Source: Okapia johnstoni
Lineage: Eukaryota; Chordata; Mammalia; Artiodactyla; Giraffidae
Reading direction: 5' to 3'
NCBI GenBank assembly: GCA_024291935.2
Contig: CM044316.1
Location: 78,074,501 to 78,138,500 of the forward strand
Length of the DNA: 64,000 nucleotides
Below are positions 10,902 to 21,783 of the stretch, one piece after another. How positions within the stretch are numbered: the first letter of the stretch is position 1; each line of letters opens with the position of its first letter. The notes beneath the pieces were generated by a model, which searched no databases, was not told where the DNA came from, and was given only the letters and a program-made list of their open reading frames with translations. Made by a program: the position numbers and the translations under genes.

Positions 10902-11118
10902 GTGTGTGTGCTCAGTTGTGTCTGACTCTCTGCGACCCCACACTGTGGCCCGCCAGGCTCCTCTGTCCATGGAATTTTCCAGGCAAGAATACTGGAGTGG
11001 TTGCCGTTTCCTACTCCAGGGTATATTCCCGACCCAGGGATCAAACCAGCACCTCCTGTGTCTCCTGCATTCGCAGGCAGATTCTTTACCACTGCACCGC
11101 CTGGGAAATCCTACCAAA
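10902..11118 (-). mobile_element. Bov-tA SINE with 10-bp target-site duplication
   Basis: On the plus strand it runs from the element's 3' tail (TGCTCAGTTGTGTCTGACTC) through AAGAATACTGGAGTGG and ACCCAGGGATCAAACC to the head at CGCCTGGGAAATCC. TATTAAAAAT occurs at 10892-10901 and again at 11119-11128, a target-site duplication bracketing a complete insertion. The A-rich target suits BovB-mediated priming. Overlapping open frames on both strands (66-90 codons) are artefacts of this repeat. Confidence 0.95.
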
Positions 11119-11128
11119 TATTAAAAAT

Positions 11129-12278
11129 AGGCTGTATTGGAACAATTTCTTATCAGACTGGATTGCAAACAAATGAGTCCTTGTACCAAGGTAGCATGGT
11201 AATTTTGGGGTATGAATGACATTAAAAGGAAAGTATTTATTGAGAAGGCAGACCCATTGAATTCTTAGCGCTGGATATACAGTTTGCTTCAGTGTTAATG
11301 GCACTTGTGTGTTCACACAGTTGGAGAAACAGACTTCTGTTCATTTGTTGCTTTCAGTATGGAATGCTTTATACCAATAAATTTTAAAATGTTTTTTATT
11401 TTGTCTACTTCGACAAAATTCTTGAAATGGACACTCTTATTATCTAAAGTATATAGTTATTTTCTGACAAAAAAGCACAACACAATTTACATGTTAAAAA
11501 GTTGATGTTGATAAATTTAACACTATAGCAAGAACCACCGAAATAGAGCAGATTTTGTGTTTTGATCGCAGTGATTTTGTATTTCTGAAAAGAAAAGCAA
11601 CAGGGATGAACAGTAATGTTTAATGTTTGGAGACTGCTAAAGCATTCATATATTTTCATTGTTTATAGTCTTGAAAAATGCATGTGCATGGAAAGTGATT
11701 CTTATCTTAGATTTTGGAATATCTAAGTAATATATCTTTAGACAGCTTTAGCTCCTACTAATGCTCAGAAGAAAGAAGTGCTTAATAAATATATATGCAG
11801 CTCTTAAGGCCATATGGTAGCTCAGAATAGTCATGTTGTATTTCTTGGAGATGAAGTAGATGAAATGAGAGGTTTTAGAGCCTTTCCAATGTGAACTATT
11901 TTTGTGAGGTTATTACTTGACTAGAGTTTACGTTTGTAAGACTCTGACTCTATTTATGCATATTTTCTTATTCCAGAAAGGTCTATACGTGCTTTTATGG
12001 TCACTTTCAGTGTTATCAGTATATTTGCAATAAAAATCTTGGATTTCTGTAATAGCGAAAACAATGCTTCATATAATATTATGAAACAGTAATTTGAAAG
12101 ATATTAATTCTTCCTGAGTCTTAGAGATATATGCTGTTGTCCCCAGTGTCTCATGAAGGCAAGTTTTGCTTCTTTATTTCTTGGCTTATTCCCTGTACTT
12201 TTGAATACAATTTTAAAAATAAAATTCCAATATTATGATAATGGATATTTCCAAATTTCATATTTATAAAACTGATGA
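11129..12278. other. Unique AT-rich sequence, nothing recognised
   Basis: No gene or assignable repeat. Open frames of 66-76 codons at 11305-11659 show no domain features. Confidence 0.5.
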
Positions 12279-12474
12279 AAAGCCCCTGATGTTGGGAAAG
12301 ATTGAAGGCGGGAGGAGAAGGGGATGACAGAGGACGAGATGGTTACATGGCATCACTGACTCAATGGACATGAGTTTGGGTAAACTCCGGGAGTTGGTAA
12401 TGGACAGGGAGGCCTGGCATGCTGCGGTTCAAGAGGTCGCAAAGAGTCGGACACGACTGAGCAACTGAACTGAA
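12279..12474 (+). mobile_element. BovB LINE 3' end, short 5'-truncated copy
   Basis: GGGAAAGATTGAAGGCGGGA, GATGACAGAGGACGAGATGG, CTCCGGGAGTTGGTAATGGA and GAGTCGGACACGACTGAGCA are the last ~195 bp of BovB, ending in GCAACTGAACTGAA. Divergence is low, so the copy is fairly young. It lies 245 bp from a second BovB on the opposite strand with its own 3' terminus facing it. Confidence 0.92.
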
Positions 12475-12718
12475 TATAGTGAAAAATAGTTAAGTTTGAA
12501 TACTGCATACTTACACTTCGTATCATTAATTGATGTTGGGAGATCTTTTTGATGCAGCAGTATTCAAATTTGTCTTATTAGACCACCTTTGTAACTTTTC
12601 CAGAATCGCACCACAATTAGGTTTTATTTCAACCTAGAAGGCTAGATGGCATGGGTTCTTGTACAGTTTTCAAGGAGGTTAAATTGGTCCTTCCTGCAAA
12701 CAGTTGTTAACAGATATT

Positions 12719-13772
12719 CAGTTCAGTCAGTTCAGTCGCTCAGTCCTGTCCAACTCTTTGCGACCCTAGGCTTCCCTGTCCTTCACTATCTCCAGGAATT
12801 TGTTCAATCTCATGTCCATTGAATCAGTGATGCCATCCAGCCATCTCTTCCTGCCCTCAATCTTTCTCAGCATCAGAGTCTTTTCCAATGAGTCAACTCT
12901 TCGTATCAGATGGCCGAAGTATTGAAGCGTCAGCTTCAGCATCAGTCCTTCCAGTGCATATTCAGGGTTGATTTCCTGTAGGTTTGACTGGTTGGATCTC
13001 CTTGCTGTCCAAGGGATTCTCACGAGTCTTCTCTAGCACCACAGTTCAAAGCATCAATTCTTTGGCATTCAGCCTTCTTTATGGTCCAGCTCTCACATCC
13101 ATACATGACTACTGGAAAAACCGTAGCTTTGACTATCTGGACCTTTGTCACCAAAGTGATGTCTCAACTTTTTAATAAATGTACAGGTTTGTCATAGCTT
13201 TTCTTCCAAGGGGCAAGCATCTTTTAATTTTATGGCTGCAGTCACCATCTGCAGTGAATTCGGAGCCCCCTACCCCCCCCCAAAAAAAAAGAAAATAAAA
13301 AAAGATCTTAGTTTTTTGAATGTTGAGTTTAAGCCAGCCCTTTCATTCTTCTCTTTCACCTTCATCAAGAGGCTGTTTAGTTCTTTGCCTTCTGCCATTA
13401 AGGTGGTGTCATTGGCATGTCAGAGGTTATTGATATTTCTCCCAGCAGTTGTGATTCCAGCTTGTGCTGCATCTAGCCTGGCATTTCGCATGATGTGCTC
13501 TGCATAGTAGTTTAATAAGCAGGGTGACAATATACAGCCTTGATGTACTCCTTTCCCAATTTTGAACCAGTTTGTTATTCCATATCTGGTTTTAAATTTT
13601 GCTTCTTGATCTGCATACAGGTGTCTCAGGCTACAGATAAGGTGGTCTGATATTCTCATCTCGAAGAATTTTCCACAGTTTGTTGTGATCCACATAGTCA
13701 AAGGCTTTAGTGTAGTCAATGGCAAAAGTAGATGTTTTTCTGGAATTCCCTTGCTTTTTCTGTGATACAATG
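12719..13772 (-). mobile_element. BovB LINE, 1-kb 3' part, minus strand
   Basis: It begins with CAGTTCAGTCAGTTCAGTCG, the typical BovB terminus read from the other strand, and extends to the reverse-transcriptase palm near GGAATTCCCTTGCTTTTTCT. About 70 bp between the GGAGCCC block and AGATCTTAGTTTTTTG are missing and replaced by a C9-A9 run with an A-rich segment (13273-13305). The first BovB lines also lack a few bases near CGACCC. It faces the plus-strand BovB end at 12279-12474. Confidence 0.93.
13411..13770 (-). pseudogene. BovB reverse-transcriptase remnant with destroyed active site
   Basis: The minus-strand frame reads HLYADQEAKFKTRYG, NWFKIGKGVHQGCILSPC and LLNYYAEHIMRNAR, then ends at a stop (13420-13422) where the arginine before the catalytic motif should be. 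The following codons read HAND in place of YADD, so one catalytic aspartate has become asparagine. It covers the palm only; no complete protein is possible. Confidence 0.85.
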
Positions 13773-14146
13773 GGCATTATTAGGAGTAAAGAGTTCTTTT
13801 GTGATAAGAAAATAACTTTGAAGCTTAACTATATTTAAAAAAGATGAAACATTGGGCTCGAGAAGATTTTTTTACAAAGAATTGATCAGGTAGACAGGGT
13901 GCTAATGGATTTTACTAAGATAGTGATTCTTAAACACTGTTCCCTGGGGATATGGGGTTATACTCTCCACTGACAGTGATATAATTTGATGCACAAGTAA
14001 AACATATTTTGGATCTGAAATCAGTGTGTAATGGGATAGCAATAGAAAAAAATTAGTTGTCATGTGCCGTATGTAATTGAGCCTCAGATGAGTCCACATT
14101 GTTTAAAAAAATATTTTAATACTTTCCTGACCAGATAATCTGTAAA
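13773..14146. other. Unique sequence, nothing recognised
   Basis: Interval between BovB and an AT-rich low-complexity tract. No gene or repeat identified. Confidence 0.5.
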
Positions 14147-14352
14147 CATATATTGTGTCATAATAAACTTTTTACTTAATATGTAATATTAATATGTAAT
14201 AATTAATACAATGTAATTATTAATGTAATAAGTAATATTAATATGTAATAATTTTGGCAAAAAATATAAAAATATTATAAATTATAATTATATACTATAT
14301 AGTATAATTATATATATTATATATATAATTATATACATTATAAAAAATTATA
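14147..14352. repeat. AT-rich low-complexity tract with internal repeats
   Basis: Almost pure A/T. A 22-bp phrase beginning GTAATATTAATATG is present at 14183-14204 and 14232-14253. Further right, alternating AT and a 14-bp palindrome ATACTATATAGTAT (near 14293-14312) could extrude or bend. It looks like an expanded simple sequence with local duplications, not a gene or origin. Confidence 0.8.
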
Positions 14353-14701
14353 AAATTCATTAACTTGATACAAGAAATTATTGATAAGTTCTGTAAAGCA
14401 ATTGTTATTAAAAAGTTAACAACCTTTGAGACATTAATGAGTGATTTTTCTGAACTATTGACAGTAGCTATTATGCTTGTATTTTTGCACTTTCCAAATT
14501 CTTACAACCAACTGGCAGAAATATATAAAAGAGATTTGCAGTGAAATACAATAAACTATTAATTATTTAGAGAATGGTGTCCGGTTTGTGAATTATTTAG
14601 CCCCCAGTCTCTGGTTCGCCACCTTGTTGCCGTTTTTCCCACCAGGTAAAGGGAAGAAATAAAATCAATCACACATGACTTAGTTTACTTAATATGCAGC
14701 T
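14353..14701. other. Unique sequence, nothing recognised
   Basis: No gene; the right part (14590-14650) is less AT-rich and of unknown nature. Confidence 0.45.
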
Positions 14702-14713
14702 GCTTTAAGAAAA

Positions 14714-14826
14714 CCCACTCCAGTGCTCTTGCCTGGAGAATCCCAGGGACGGCGGAGCCTGGTGGGCTGCCGTCTATGGGGTCTCACAGAGCCGGACACG
14801 ACTGAAGCGACTTAGCAGCAGCAGCA
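14714..14826 (+). mobile_element. 5'-truncated ruminant SINE tail with 12-bp target-site duplication
   Basis: CCCACTCCAGTGCTCTTGCC, AGGGACGGCGGAGCCTGG, TGGGCTGCCGTCTATGG and GGACACGACTGAAGCG are the 3' half of a Bov-tA/Bov-A type SINE, ending in (AGC)n. GCTTTAAGAAAA is found at 14702-14713 and 14827-14838, so this truncated form itself was inserted by target-primed reverse transcription. The tRNA-like head is absent. Low divergence from the family suggests a young insertion. Confidence 0.93.
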
Positions 14827-14953
14827 GCTTTAAGAAAATGTTTGATTTGGAAAGACAGAAACTGAGATGTGGGGGTTATTTCTAAATTTAAATTATCTCG
14901 GACTTTTGTTGATAGTCTTGGGGTAGTATGAGAAATTATTGGTAGATTTTGTT

Positions 14954-14978
14954 TGTGTGTGTGTGTGTGTGTGTGTGT
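14954..14978. repeat. (TG)n microsatellite
   Basis: An uninterrupted dinucleotide run of about 12 units, preceded by GTTT. Likely length-polymorphic. Confidence 0.95.
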
Positions 14979-17900
14979 AACCAAAAACAATGCCATACAA
15001 ATAAAGCTAAAATAGGAAACATAATAGAGCATGAACGTGCACTCCTCTCAAAATTAATCCATTAAAACTGGTCAGCAACTCTAGTGATGGGAAGAGACAA
15101 TCACTCTTCTTGATGACTTGTAAGGAAAAGGAACCAAGAAGATGGGCTTATTGTCAGATTTAAAACATGTTTTCAGATAGCATGATCGTTTAAATTTTGT
15201 TTGCTATCAGGTTAGCCTTGAGGGACAGACTTGGCTTTAGGGACTCCGCTGTTACAGTTCCCATCTTTGTGTTGGAAAATTGGAGCCCCTGGGAGGACAT
15301 GTGAGAACCTTAGCAGTGAAGACCTACAAAGTACACGTGCGTCCTCTACAGCGAATCATTAAGTTGTCACTTTCTGTTTCAGCTCTTTGTTATCACTCTT
15401 TTGACTTGAACATTGAGAATAATTTATTCTCCCAAATGAATTATTCAGCTTTATTTTTTAAAATCTGTATATTCTTCTTTCACGGATTCTTCTTAGATAG
15501 CTGTAAAAGAAGAATCACAAAATGCTTTAATTTTCTTTGATTGTTGGGACCCGAGTTATGTGACTTTGTTGCACAAGCATGTCTGGAAGCTTTCAAAAGG
15601 ATTCACAATTTGTCGTCTTTACCTTCTAATAAAACTTTCAGCATGATGCTTGGCTCTGGAAAGACATTGAACTAACAATTTTAAATTGATTCATATGTAC
15701 ATAGCTACCTCTAATTCATTCTGGGCAAAAGGAAAGAGTGTAATCTTGGGGTTCAAAATCATGGCATGTGAAATGATACTTTTAGATTTGGTATAAAAGA
15801 GGCAAATGTTCTTAGATCCAAACTTTTCTAAAGTGCTTGGACTAAATACATTGGGTTTTTCTAATTGATTATCTGTAGAGTGGTTATGAAGAATAAGGCT
15901 TTGTAACAAAATTATTCTTTTTTTTTCTTTTCTTTCTTTTCTGGATAACTGTCCTTGGTATGGCAAGAACTATCAAAAAACAAAACTTGAGGTAAATGAA
16001 AGAGGAAAAAAAATTAATTTGATTTAGCCACAGTTGTCTGTTACTGTTGCAGGGACACAGCTCTTGCAAGATATATTTGTCTTAGCTAATTTCTCAATAT
16101 TTTAATTGTGTTATTCATATTATTTATATGAATGAAAAAATGATCTACCTCTCCTAGAAAAACTATTATTTACAGCAAAATATTGTAATACCATTTTTCA
16201 GCTTTTATAAAACACAATTATGCTCTACAGTGGTTTGTTTCAGTTACACGTCTGATTTATAGATCTCTTGGAAATATTTATCTTGCTTAATGAATAGCTC
16301 ACAGAAAGGTTTACTGAAACAACTTTCACTGGTTTTTAACTTCATAATTTGTTTCGAATGATCTCCAGTTACAGATTCATTTGTAAGTTTTGTTTTATAA
16401 AAGAATTAAATCATGGCATTTAACTTAATTCAGAGTTCAGTTGAACTTATTCTGTATTATGTGAAGGAAAAAGCACATTGACATGACAACTACAGCGTAC
16501 AGAAGATTTTTAGGCTCTCTCCTCAGAATAAGTTCCAAATCTTTCTAGGTGCAGAAAGCGAGAGCTGGTAAGAAATTCCTCTGGATCATAAGAAACCAAA
16601 AAAAGCCTTCCTGTGCTTATGATGGTTATGTAGAAAATTTAGTATAGCGCTCAGAAGCCTATGAAATCTAGCACAGCATTTAGAGGAGAAATGGCATTTC
16701 AGCCAAAAGATCTTATTTTCAATTTCATAATAGTAAAGAAAGCAGAATTACAAACACACATCGCTGTACAACAACCAGGAAAAGAGAAAGGAACAGTTTC
16801 CTTCTCTCTTACGCATTTGTACATTTACCCAGTTTTTTTTATGACTCAAAAGAAAAAGAAAAGCCTCATGGTAATTTTAGTTGCTGATCACAGTTTTAAC
16901 TGCAGAGTGGTAGAAGGGTGTGGGGCCTGGGGGTGGATGGCATCTTGTGGTTGCCTTTACCACAGTCAGCTTGGGTGGGGGGGCGGGGAGCAGGATGGTG
17001 CATAGACCCTGGAAGCTAGCCAGTCGTGGCCATTAATTAACTTGAATGACTACGTTTCAGAATTTGTGAGGGACAAAGTACTTCAGCCTTCTGAGAAAAT
17101 GAAGACTGCAAGTGAAAATCTTCTGTAGTTTTCCAATCAGCCCTTCAAGTATTCACATGTATGGGCATTTCAGCTCTGTCCTTGAAAGGGGGACATTTCT
17201 GAAAATTGAAAAGTGGTTTGGTGGTAGTGAAACTCAAATACATAGTAAATACTACATATGCACACTTTAAAAGGACCAAAAGAGAAATGAAAAAATTCAA
17301 CCTCTGACTCTAAGCAGATTGAGTGGATATTATCTTATAAGAAAGGAAATGAATTTGCAGAGGACTTGGAAGCACACCTGGATTAGAGAGTGTCTGACAC
17401 CTCTCTTACGTAGGTAAATGAGGTAAAGGGAGTGATCCCAGTGACTGGGATTCCTGTTTTTCATTCAGGGAAGGCCTTTCTCAGTTGAAAACAAAATCAT
17501 CTGGCAGAAGAGGGTGATGGTCTTGCTTTAAGACAACAGAATTCAATGTGATGTTGCTGTTTAAAAATGTAGAATGGACTTAATACCTCAAGTGGAATGA
17601 ATTACATGGTATTATCATTGTATGTATTACTGCCTGTGAGTAGAAATGGTCTCTTTAGACAGGCTGATTGTAATATGAAAAGTGCAGTGCCAGAAATCTC
17701 AAACTATTAGGCTACTAATTAATTGATACGACTCCTGTTACATGAAGTAAGAAAAACTGTCAAAGTCAAGGTCACTTTGGTTGCCTTTCCTACTGTAAAA
17801 GTCATCAAAACAAAATTATCTCATGACCAGATTACTACATAGATGTTTTCTGATGGTTACTGTTTGTTTAATTGACTTATTGTAGTCAAAAGCTTGCCGA

Positions 17901-18375
17901 ATAGCTCCTTTTAAAAATGTCTTGACAAGATCCTTACACTTGGGTGATTCTGTAATAGAGGTTCTGTGTAGATAGGTGCTTATCGACAAATGACCATTCT
18001 TTAGCTTATAGATCAATACCAAACGGGGAAAAAAACGTTCTATTTCTTCTTTGTTTTGATGGAAATTTTACATAACCAATGGGATATAACAAATACTTGA
18101 TTAACACGTAGCTCACTAGCGGCAGCAGCACATCCTTATAGAGAAAGAAACCTCAGAGCAAAATAAAGGAAACCAGAAAATGTTTCAGGACCTTGAGGAT
18201 AGTATTCAGCTAGCCGCGGTGGGAGTAAAAGCTTGATGGTGGTAGAACGTGCTTCCAGGGGCCATGTTCTCAGAAAGGTGGCGAGAGAGGTGAACAGAGT
18301 GAGATTAGTTTTCTTATGTGCAAAAACATAATTCTCAAACGTGGATTTTATTTCCTATTTATTCCAAAATTTTTA
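14979..18375. other. Long mostly unique stretch, no gene recognised
   Basis: About 3.4 kb without assignable repeats. Open frames at 15280-15540, 15691-15966 and 16661-17005 lack recognisable domains or splice-supported continuity. A T-rich pyrimidine run lies near 15915-15942, and a G-rich patch at 16915-16990 is annotated separately. Confidence 0.5.
16973..16988 (+). other. Candidate G-quadruplex motif
   Basis: GGGTGGGGGGGCGGGG provides four G-runs of at least three with one-base loops, within a locally G-rich patch (16915-16990) that also contains GTGTGGGGCCTGGGGG. This is a sequence prediction only. The patch is not a CpG island and no promoter or exon accompanies it. Confidence 0.6.
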
Positions 18376-19780
18376 ATATTTACTCTGTACCAGAGATTCA
18401 TAAGCAATATAATCCAGAGATGATTTAGACAAAATATGACTTGGAAGAACCCTTACTCTTGAGGGGGAATAAACAGTTATATGTGATTCGATAAATACAA
18501 TAACTATGTGAATAAAGTGCCTCTTGATGAAAGTGAAAGAGGACAGTGAAAAAGTTGGCTTGAAGCTCAACATTCAGAAAACTAAGATCATGGCATCTGG
18601 TCCTATCACTTCATGGCAAATAGGTGGGGAAACAGTAGAAACAGTGAGGAACTTTATTTTGGGGGGCTCCAAAATCAGTGCAGATGGTGACTGCAGCCAT
18701 GAAACTTAAAAGACGCTTACTCCTTGGAAGGAAAGTTATGACCAACCTAGACAGCATATTAAAAAGCAGAGACATTACTTTGCCAACAAAGGTCCGTCTA
18801 GTCAAGGCTACGGTTTTTCCAGTGGTCATGTATGGATGTGAGAGTTGGACTATAAAGAAAGCTGAGCACTGAAGAATTGATGCTTTTGAACTGTGGTGTT
18901 GGAGAAGACTCTTGAGAGTCCCTTGGACTGCAAGGAGATCCAACCAGTCCATCCTAAAGGAGATCAGTCCTGGGTGTTCATTGGAAGGACTGATGTTGAA
19001 GCTGAAACTCCAATAATTTGGTCACCTGATGTGAAGAGCTGACTAATTTGAAAAGACCCTGATGCTGGGAAAGATTGAGGGCAGGAGGAGAAGGGGATGA
19101 CAGAGGATGAGATGGTTGGATGGCATCACCAACTCAATGGACATGAGTCTGAATGGGCTCCGGGAGTTGGTGTTGGGCAGGGAGGCCTGGCATGCTGCAG
19201 TTCATGGGGTCACAAAGAGTCAGACACGACTGAGCAACTGAACTGAACTGATGTGAATAAGGTGATAATTGATCAGATAAAGCAGTTTGAGGGAGGCAGG
19301 TGCATTAGACAAGAGATAAAATAGAAGAGTACGTTGTACATCTCTAGAAGGGTAAGAGAAGGGTAAGCCTCAGGGAGAGGCTGTGGGCGAGGAGTCTCAC
19401 TCAGTGATGTCAAGGCTGGATTGCTAAGGGTCATGCTTCTGAGGAGATACGGCTGGCCCTAGAGGCAATTGGATACCATCAGAGAATTTTAGCTTTGAGT
19501 GACATGGTTAGAGTTGTGTTTCAAGAAAATCCCTCCAGTAGCAGTATAGAATATGGGTGGAGGCTGGAACAGGGAATTCTGTTAGGAGGTTATGAAAGAT
19601 GATGAGAGTCTTTGCCAGGCCAGATGGAGAAGCGTTGGAAAGAAATGAAAAGTTAAGAGTGAAATTATGGTGATAGACATGAAAAATTAACTATTGCTTC
19701 TAGGGTAGGGTTGAGAGTAGAGCTAAAAGAAGGTCCCAAGGATTTTAGCAAAGAAATTGGATGGGTATGGTGACTCAATT
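18376..19780 (-). mobile_element. Ancient L2-type LINE, minus strand, split by BovB
   Basis: Left of the BovB, CTCTGTACCAGAGATTC and CCCTTACTCTTGAGGGGGA match antisense L2 3' blocks ('ctatgtgccaggcactg', 'cctgccctcatggagc'). Right of it the same order continues with GGTGATAATTGATC, GAGTGACATGGTTAGAGTT, AATCCCTCCAGTAGCAGTA, TTAGGAGGTTATGAAAG and CTATTGCTTCTAGGG. The two halves join into one collinear old element once 18516-19250 and one copy of ATGTGAATAA are removed. Divergence is high, so the family call is moderate. Confidence 0.6.
18516..19250 (+). mobile_element. BovB LINE, 5'-truncated, perfect 10-bp target-site duplication
   Basis: The 735-bp body starts at AGTGCCTCTTGATGAAAGTG and ends with GAGCAACTGAACTGAACTG. 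ATGTGAATAA stands at 18506-18515 and 19251-19260. It begins just downstream of the YADD motif, so only the thumb and C-terminal region remain: KVGLKLNIQKTKIMASGP, then a frameshift, then VMTNLDSILKSRDITLPTKV and VVMYGCESWTIKKAEH. It is among the least diverged BovB pieces in this window and sits inside an L2. Confidence 0.96.
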
Positions 19781-20818
19781 TTTGCGTGTACAAACAGAAA
19801 GCTCTCTTCAGATATGTGTATGCCCTCTGTTTTCTCCAGCCCGGATTGTATCTCAAAGATATTCTAGAGCAGTATGTATTCTTTGGAAAATTTACTCTTA
19901 AATATGTTTGAAAGACAGTTGTCAAAAAAAAAAAAATAATGCCGGCAAGTTATTGGAATTACACTGCAGTTTATCAACTTTCTCCAGTCTCCAAATCAAT
20001 TCTCTCTCCTGCTGTCTCACTCTGTTATTTTCTCTCACTCTCTGGGAAATATGACTATGATTACTTAGTGGCACTGTGCCTTTTGTGTCAGGGGAAAATA
20101 CATTTTCCTTGAAGACTTTAGATGCCTTATGTGTCCTTAAGATGCTTTGGGGGAAATAGAGCTGTGTAAACCTTATAATGTTCCATGACAAATTATGAGT
20201 CAACAGGGCAGAATGTATTCTACAATTTATGGCTTCCTGTGAACATTAGAAAAAATCTCCCAAGTGAGGGTTTGGTGGTGGAGTGTGGGAATTTTCCTTG
20301 CCTTTTAGCAGGGATGTCAATGACTTTTAATCCAAGTTATCAGTTCAAAAGGAATAGGGGGCCATTTGCTATTCATTTTGCAAAGTGTGGACAGTGGTTT
20401 GATAAATGAAGGCGGCTTTGGATGATTTGAGCCAAAAATTCTTTTCTAGGTAACACCTTGTCCACTACAGAGACTGAAGAGAATGACATTTTAGATAAAG
20501 GAAAAATGTGCACTTGAAGCCTATTGATGGAAGATTCTTTTGTATATATTCTGAATCTAAATCTCTAATCATGATCAGCTTAGGGAAGGAAGGAAGGAAG
20601 GAATCTGCAATCATGTAGGTCTAGGAAAGGGGGGAGGAAATGAAAGAGGAGACAGCCACGATGAATGATATCGGCAGCATAGCAGTTAGTTTACTGATCA
20701 TAGATTTTTACAGAAAAGCAGGATGTTTTAATGAAAGTTATAAATATAATGTCAACTTTACAGAAAAGAGAAAGAATAAACACACACACACTCTCACACA
20801 TTTCCCCACTACATCCTC
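19781..20818. other. Unique sequence with minor simple repeats
   Basis: Contains an A12 run near 19926-19937, a short (GGAA)n at about 20585-20603 and an AC-rich patch near 20780-20800. No gene recognised. Confidence 0.5.
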
Positions 20819-20821
20819 TGA

Positions 20822-21026
20822 AGTGAAGTCACTCAGTCATGTCTGACTCTTTGCGACCCTGTGGACTGTAGCCTACCAGGCTCCTCCGTCCATGGGATTT
20901 CCCAGGCAAGAATACTGGAGTAGGTTACCATTTCCTTCTCCAGGGGATCTTCCCAACCCAGGGATCGAACCCAGGTCTCCCTCATGGTAGGCAGATGCTT
21001 TTACCGTCTCAGCCGCCAGGGAAGTC
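20822..21026 (-). mobile_element. Bov-tA SINE, nearly full length
   Basis: Runs from GTGAAGTCACTCAGTCATGT through GACTGTAGCCTACCAGG, AATACTGGAGTAGGTTACC and CCCAGGGATCGAACCCAGG to the head at GCCGCCAGGGAAGTC. The B-box equivalent GGTTCGATCCC is intact (as GGGATCGAACC on this strand). Low divergence. No convincing target-site duplication found. Confidence 0.94.
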
Positions 21027-21465
21027 AAAAGTCGCTAAATTAAAGAGGACAATATGAGAGAAAGCCAGAATAAAACTTACTCTTCTTTTTTGCTCAGGAA
21101 CTATTTTAAACATTAAAAAAAAAAAATATGTCCAAAGAATCACTATTCCAGGAAGCACTTATAGAATGAATGTACTTAGTGATCTTCATTAGGGTTTAAT
21201 TTGCATAGATGTTTTGGGGAACACTCTAACTCTGTGATTATGTCGCTGGGATTTTATTTGCAGAAATGAAGAGAAATGTAAATAGACTTTTCTCAAGTCT
21301 TTTAAATTCTAGATTTCAGACTATATCTGGAAGCAGAATAGGCTCCACTCAGACATATTCTGGGAGAACATCAGTATAGAATGTGAAATTTTTACCTGTA
21401 GTCACTGGAGAGACAGGACTGTACTCTGACTTGGGGAATGGGGAAAGAGTGCTTGCTTTCCCAAA
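21027..21465. other. Unique sequence between SINEs
   Basis: Contains an A-rich run at about 21114-21126. Nothing else recognised. Confidence 0.45.
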
Positions 21466-21783
21466 AGTTGAAAGTGAAAGTCACTCAGTTGTGTCTGACT
21501 CTTTGCAACCCCATGGACTGTATAGTCCATGGAATTCTTCAGGCCAGAATACTGGAGTGGGTAGCCTTTCCCTTCTCCAGGGGATCTTTCCAAACCCAGG
21601 GATCGAACCCAGGTCTCCCACATTGTACACTGATTCTTCACCAGCTGAGCCACAGGGAAACCCATGAATACCGGGGTGGGTAGCCCATCCTTCCTCCAGT
21701 GGATCTTCCTGACCCAGGAATCACATCAGGGTCTCCTGAATTGCAGGTGCATTCTTTACCAACTGAGCTACCAGGGAAACCCC
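21466..21783 (-). mobile_element. Composite Bov-tA SINE with two tRNA-like heads
   Basis: On the plus strand: tail GTCACTCAGTTGTGTCTG, first head region GGGATCGAACCCAGGTCTCC ending AGCCACAGGGAAACCC (21663), then a second head-like unit AATACCGGGGTGGG...TGACCCAGGAATCACATC ending CTACCAGGGAAACCCC. The same layout, inverted, occurs at 45730-46047, where it is bracketed as one unit by a short duplication. This is therefore a real SINE form and not two accidental insertions. Open frames over both strands are repeat artefacts. Confidence 0.9.

Noticed and set aside
16661..17005. 114-codon open frame ending in a glycine/tryptophan-rich tail
   Set aside because: The tail is translated from the G-rich patch; no domain, and an A-rich lysine run interrupts it.
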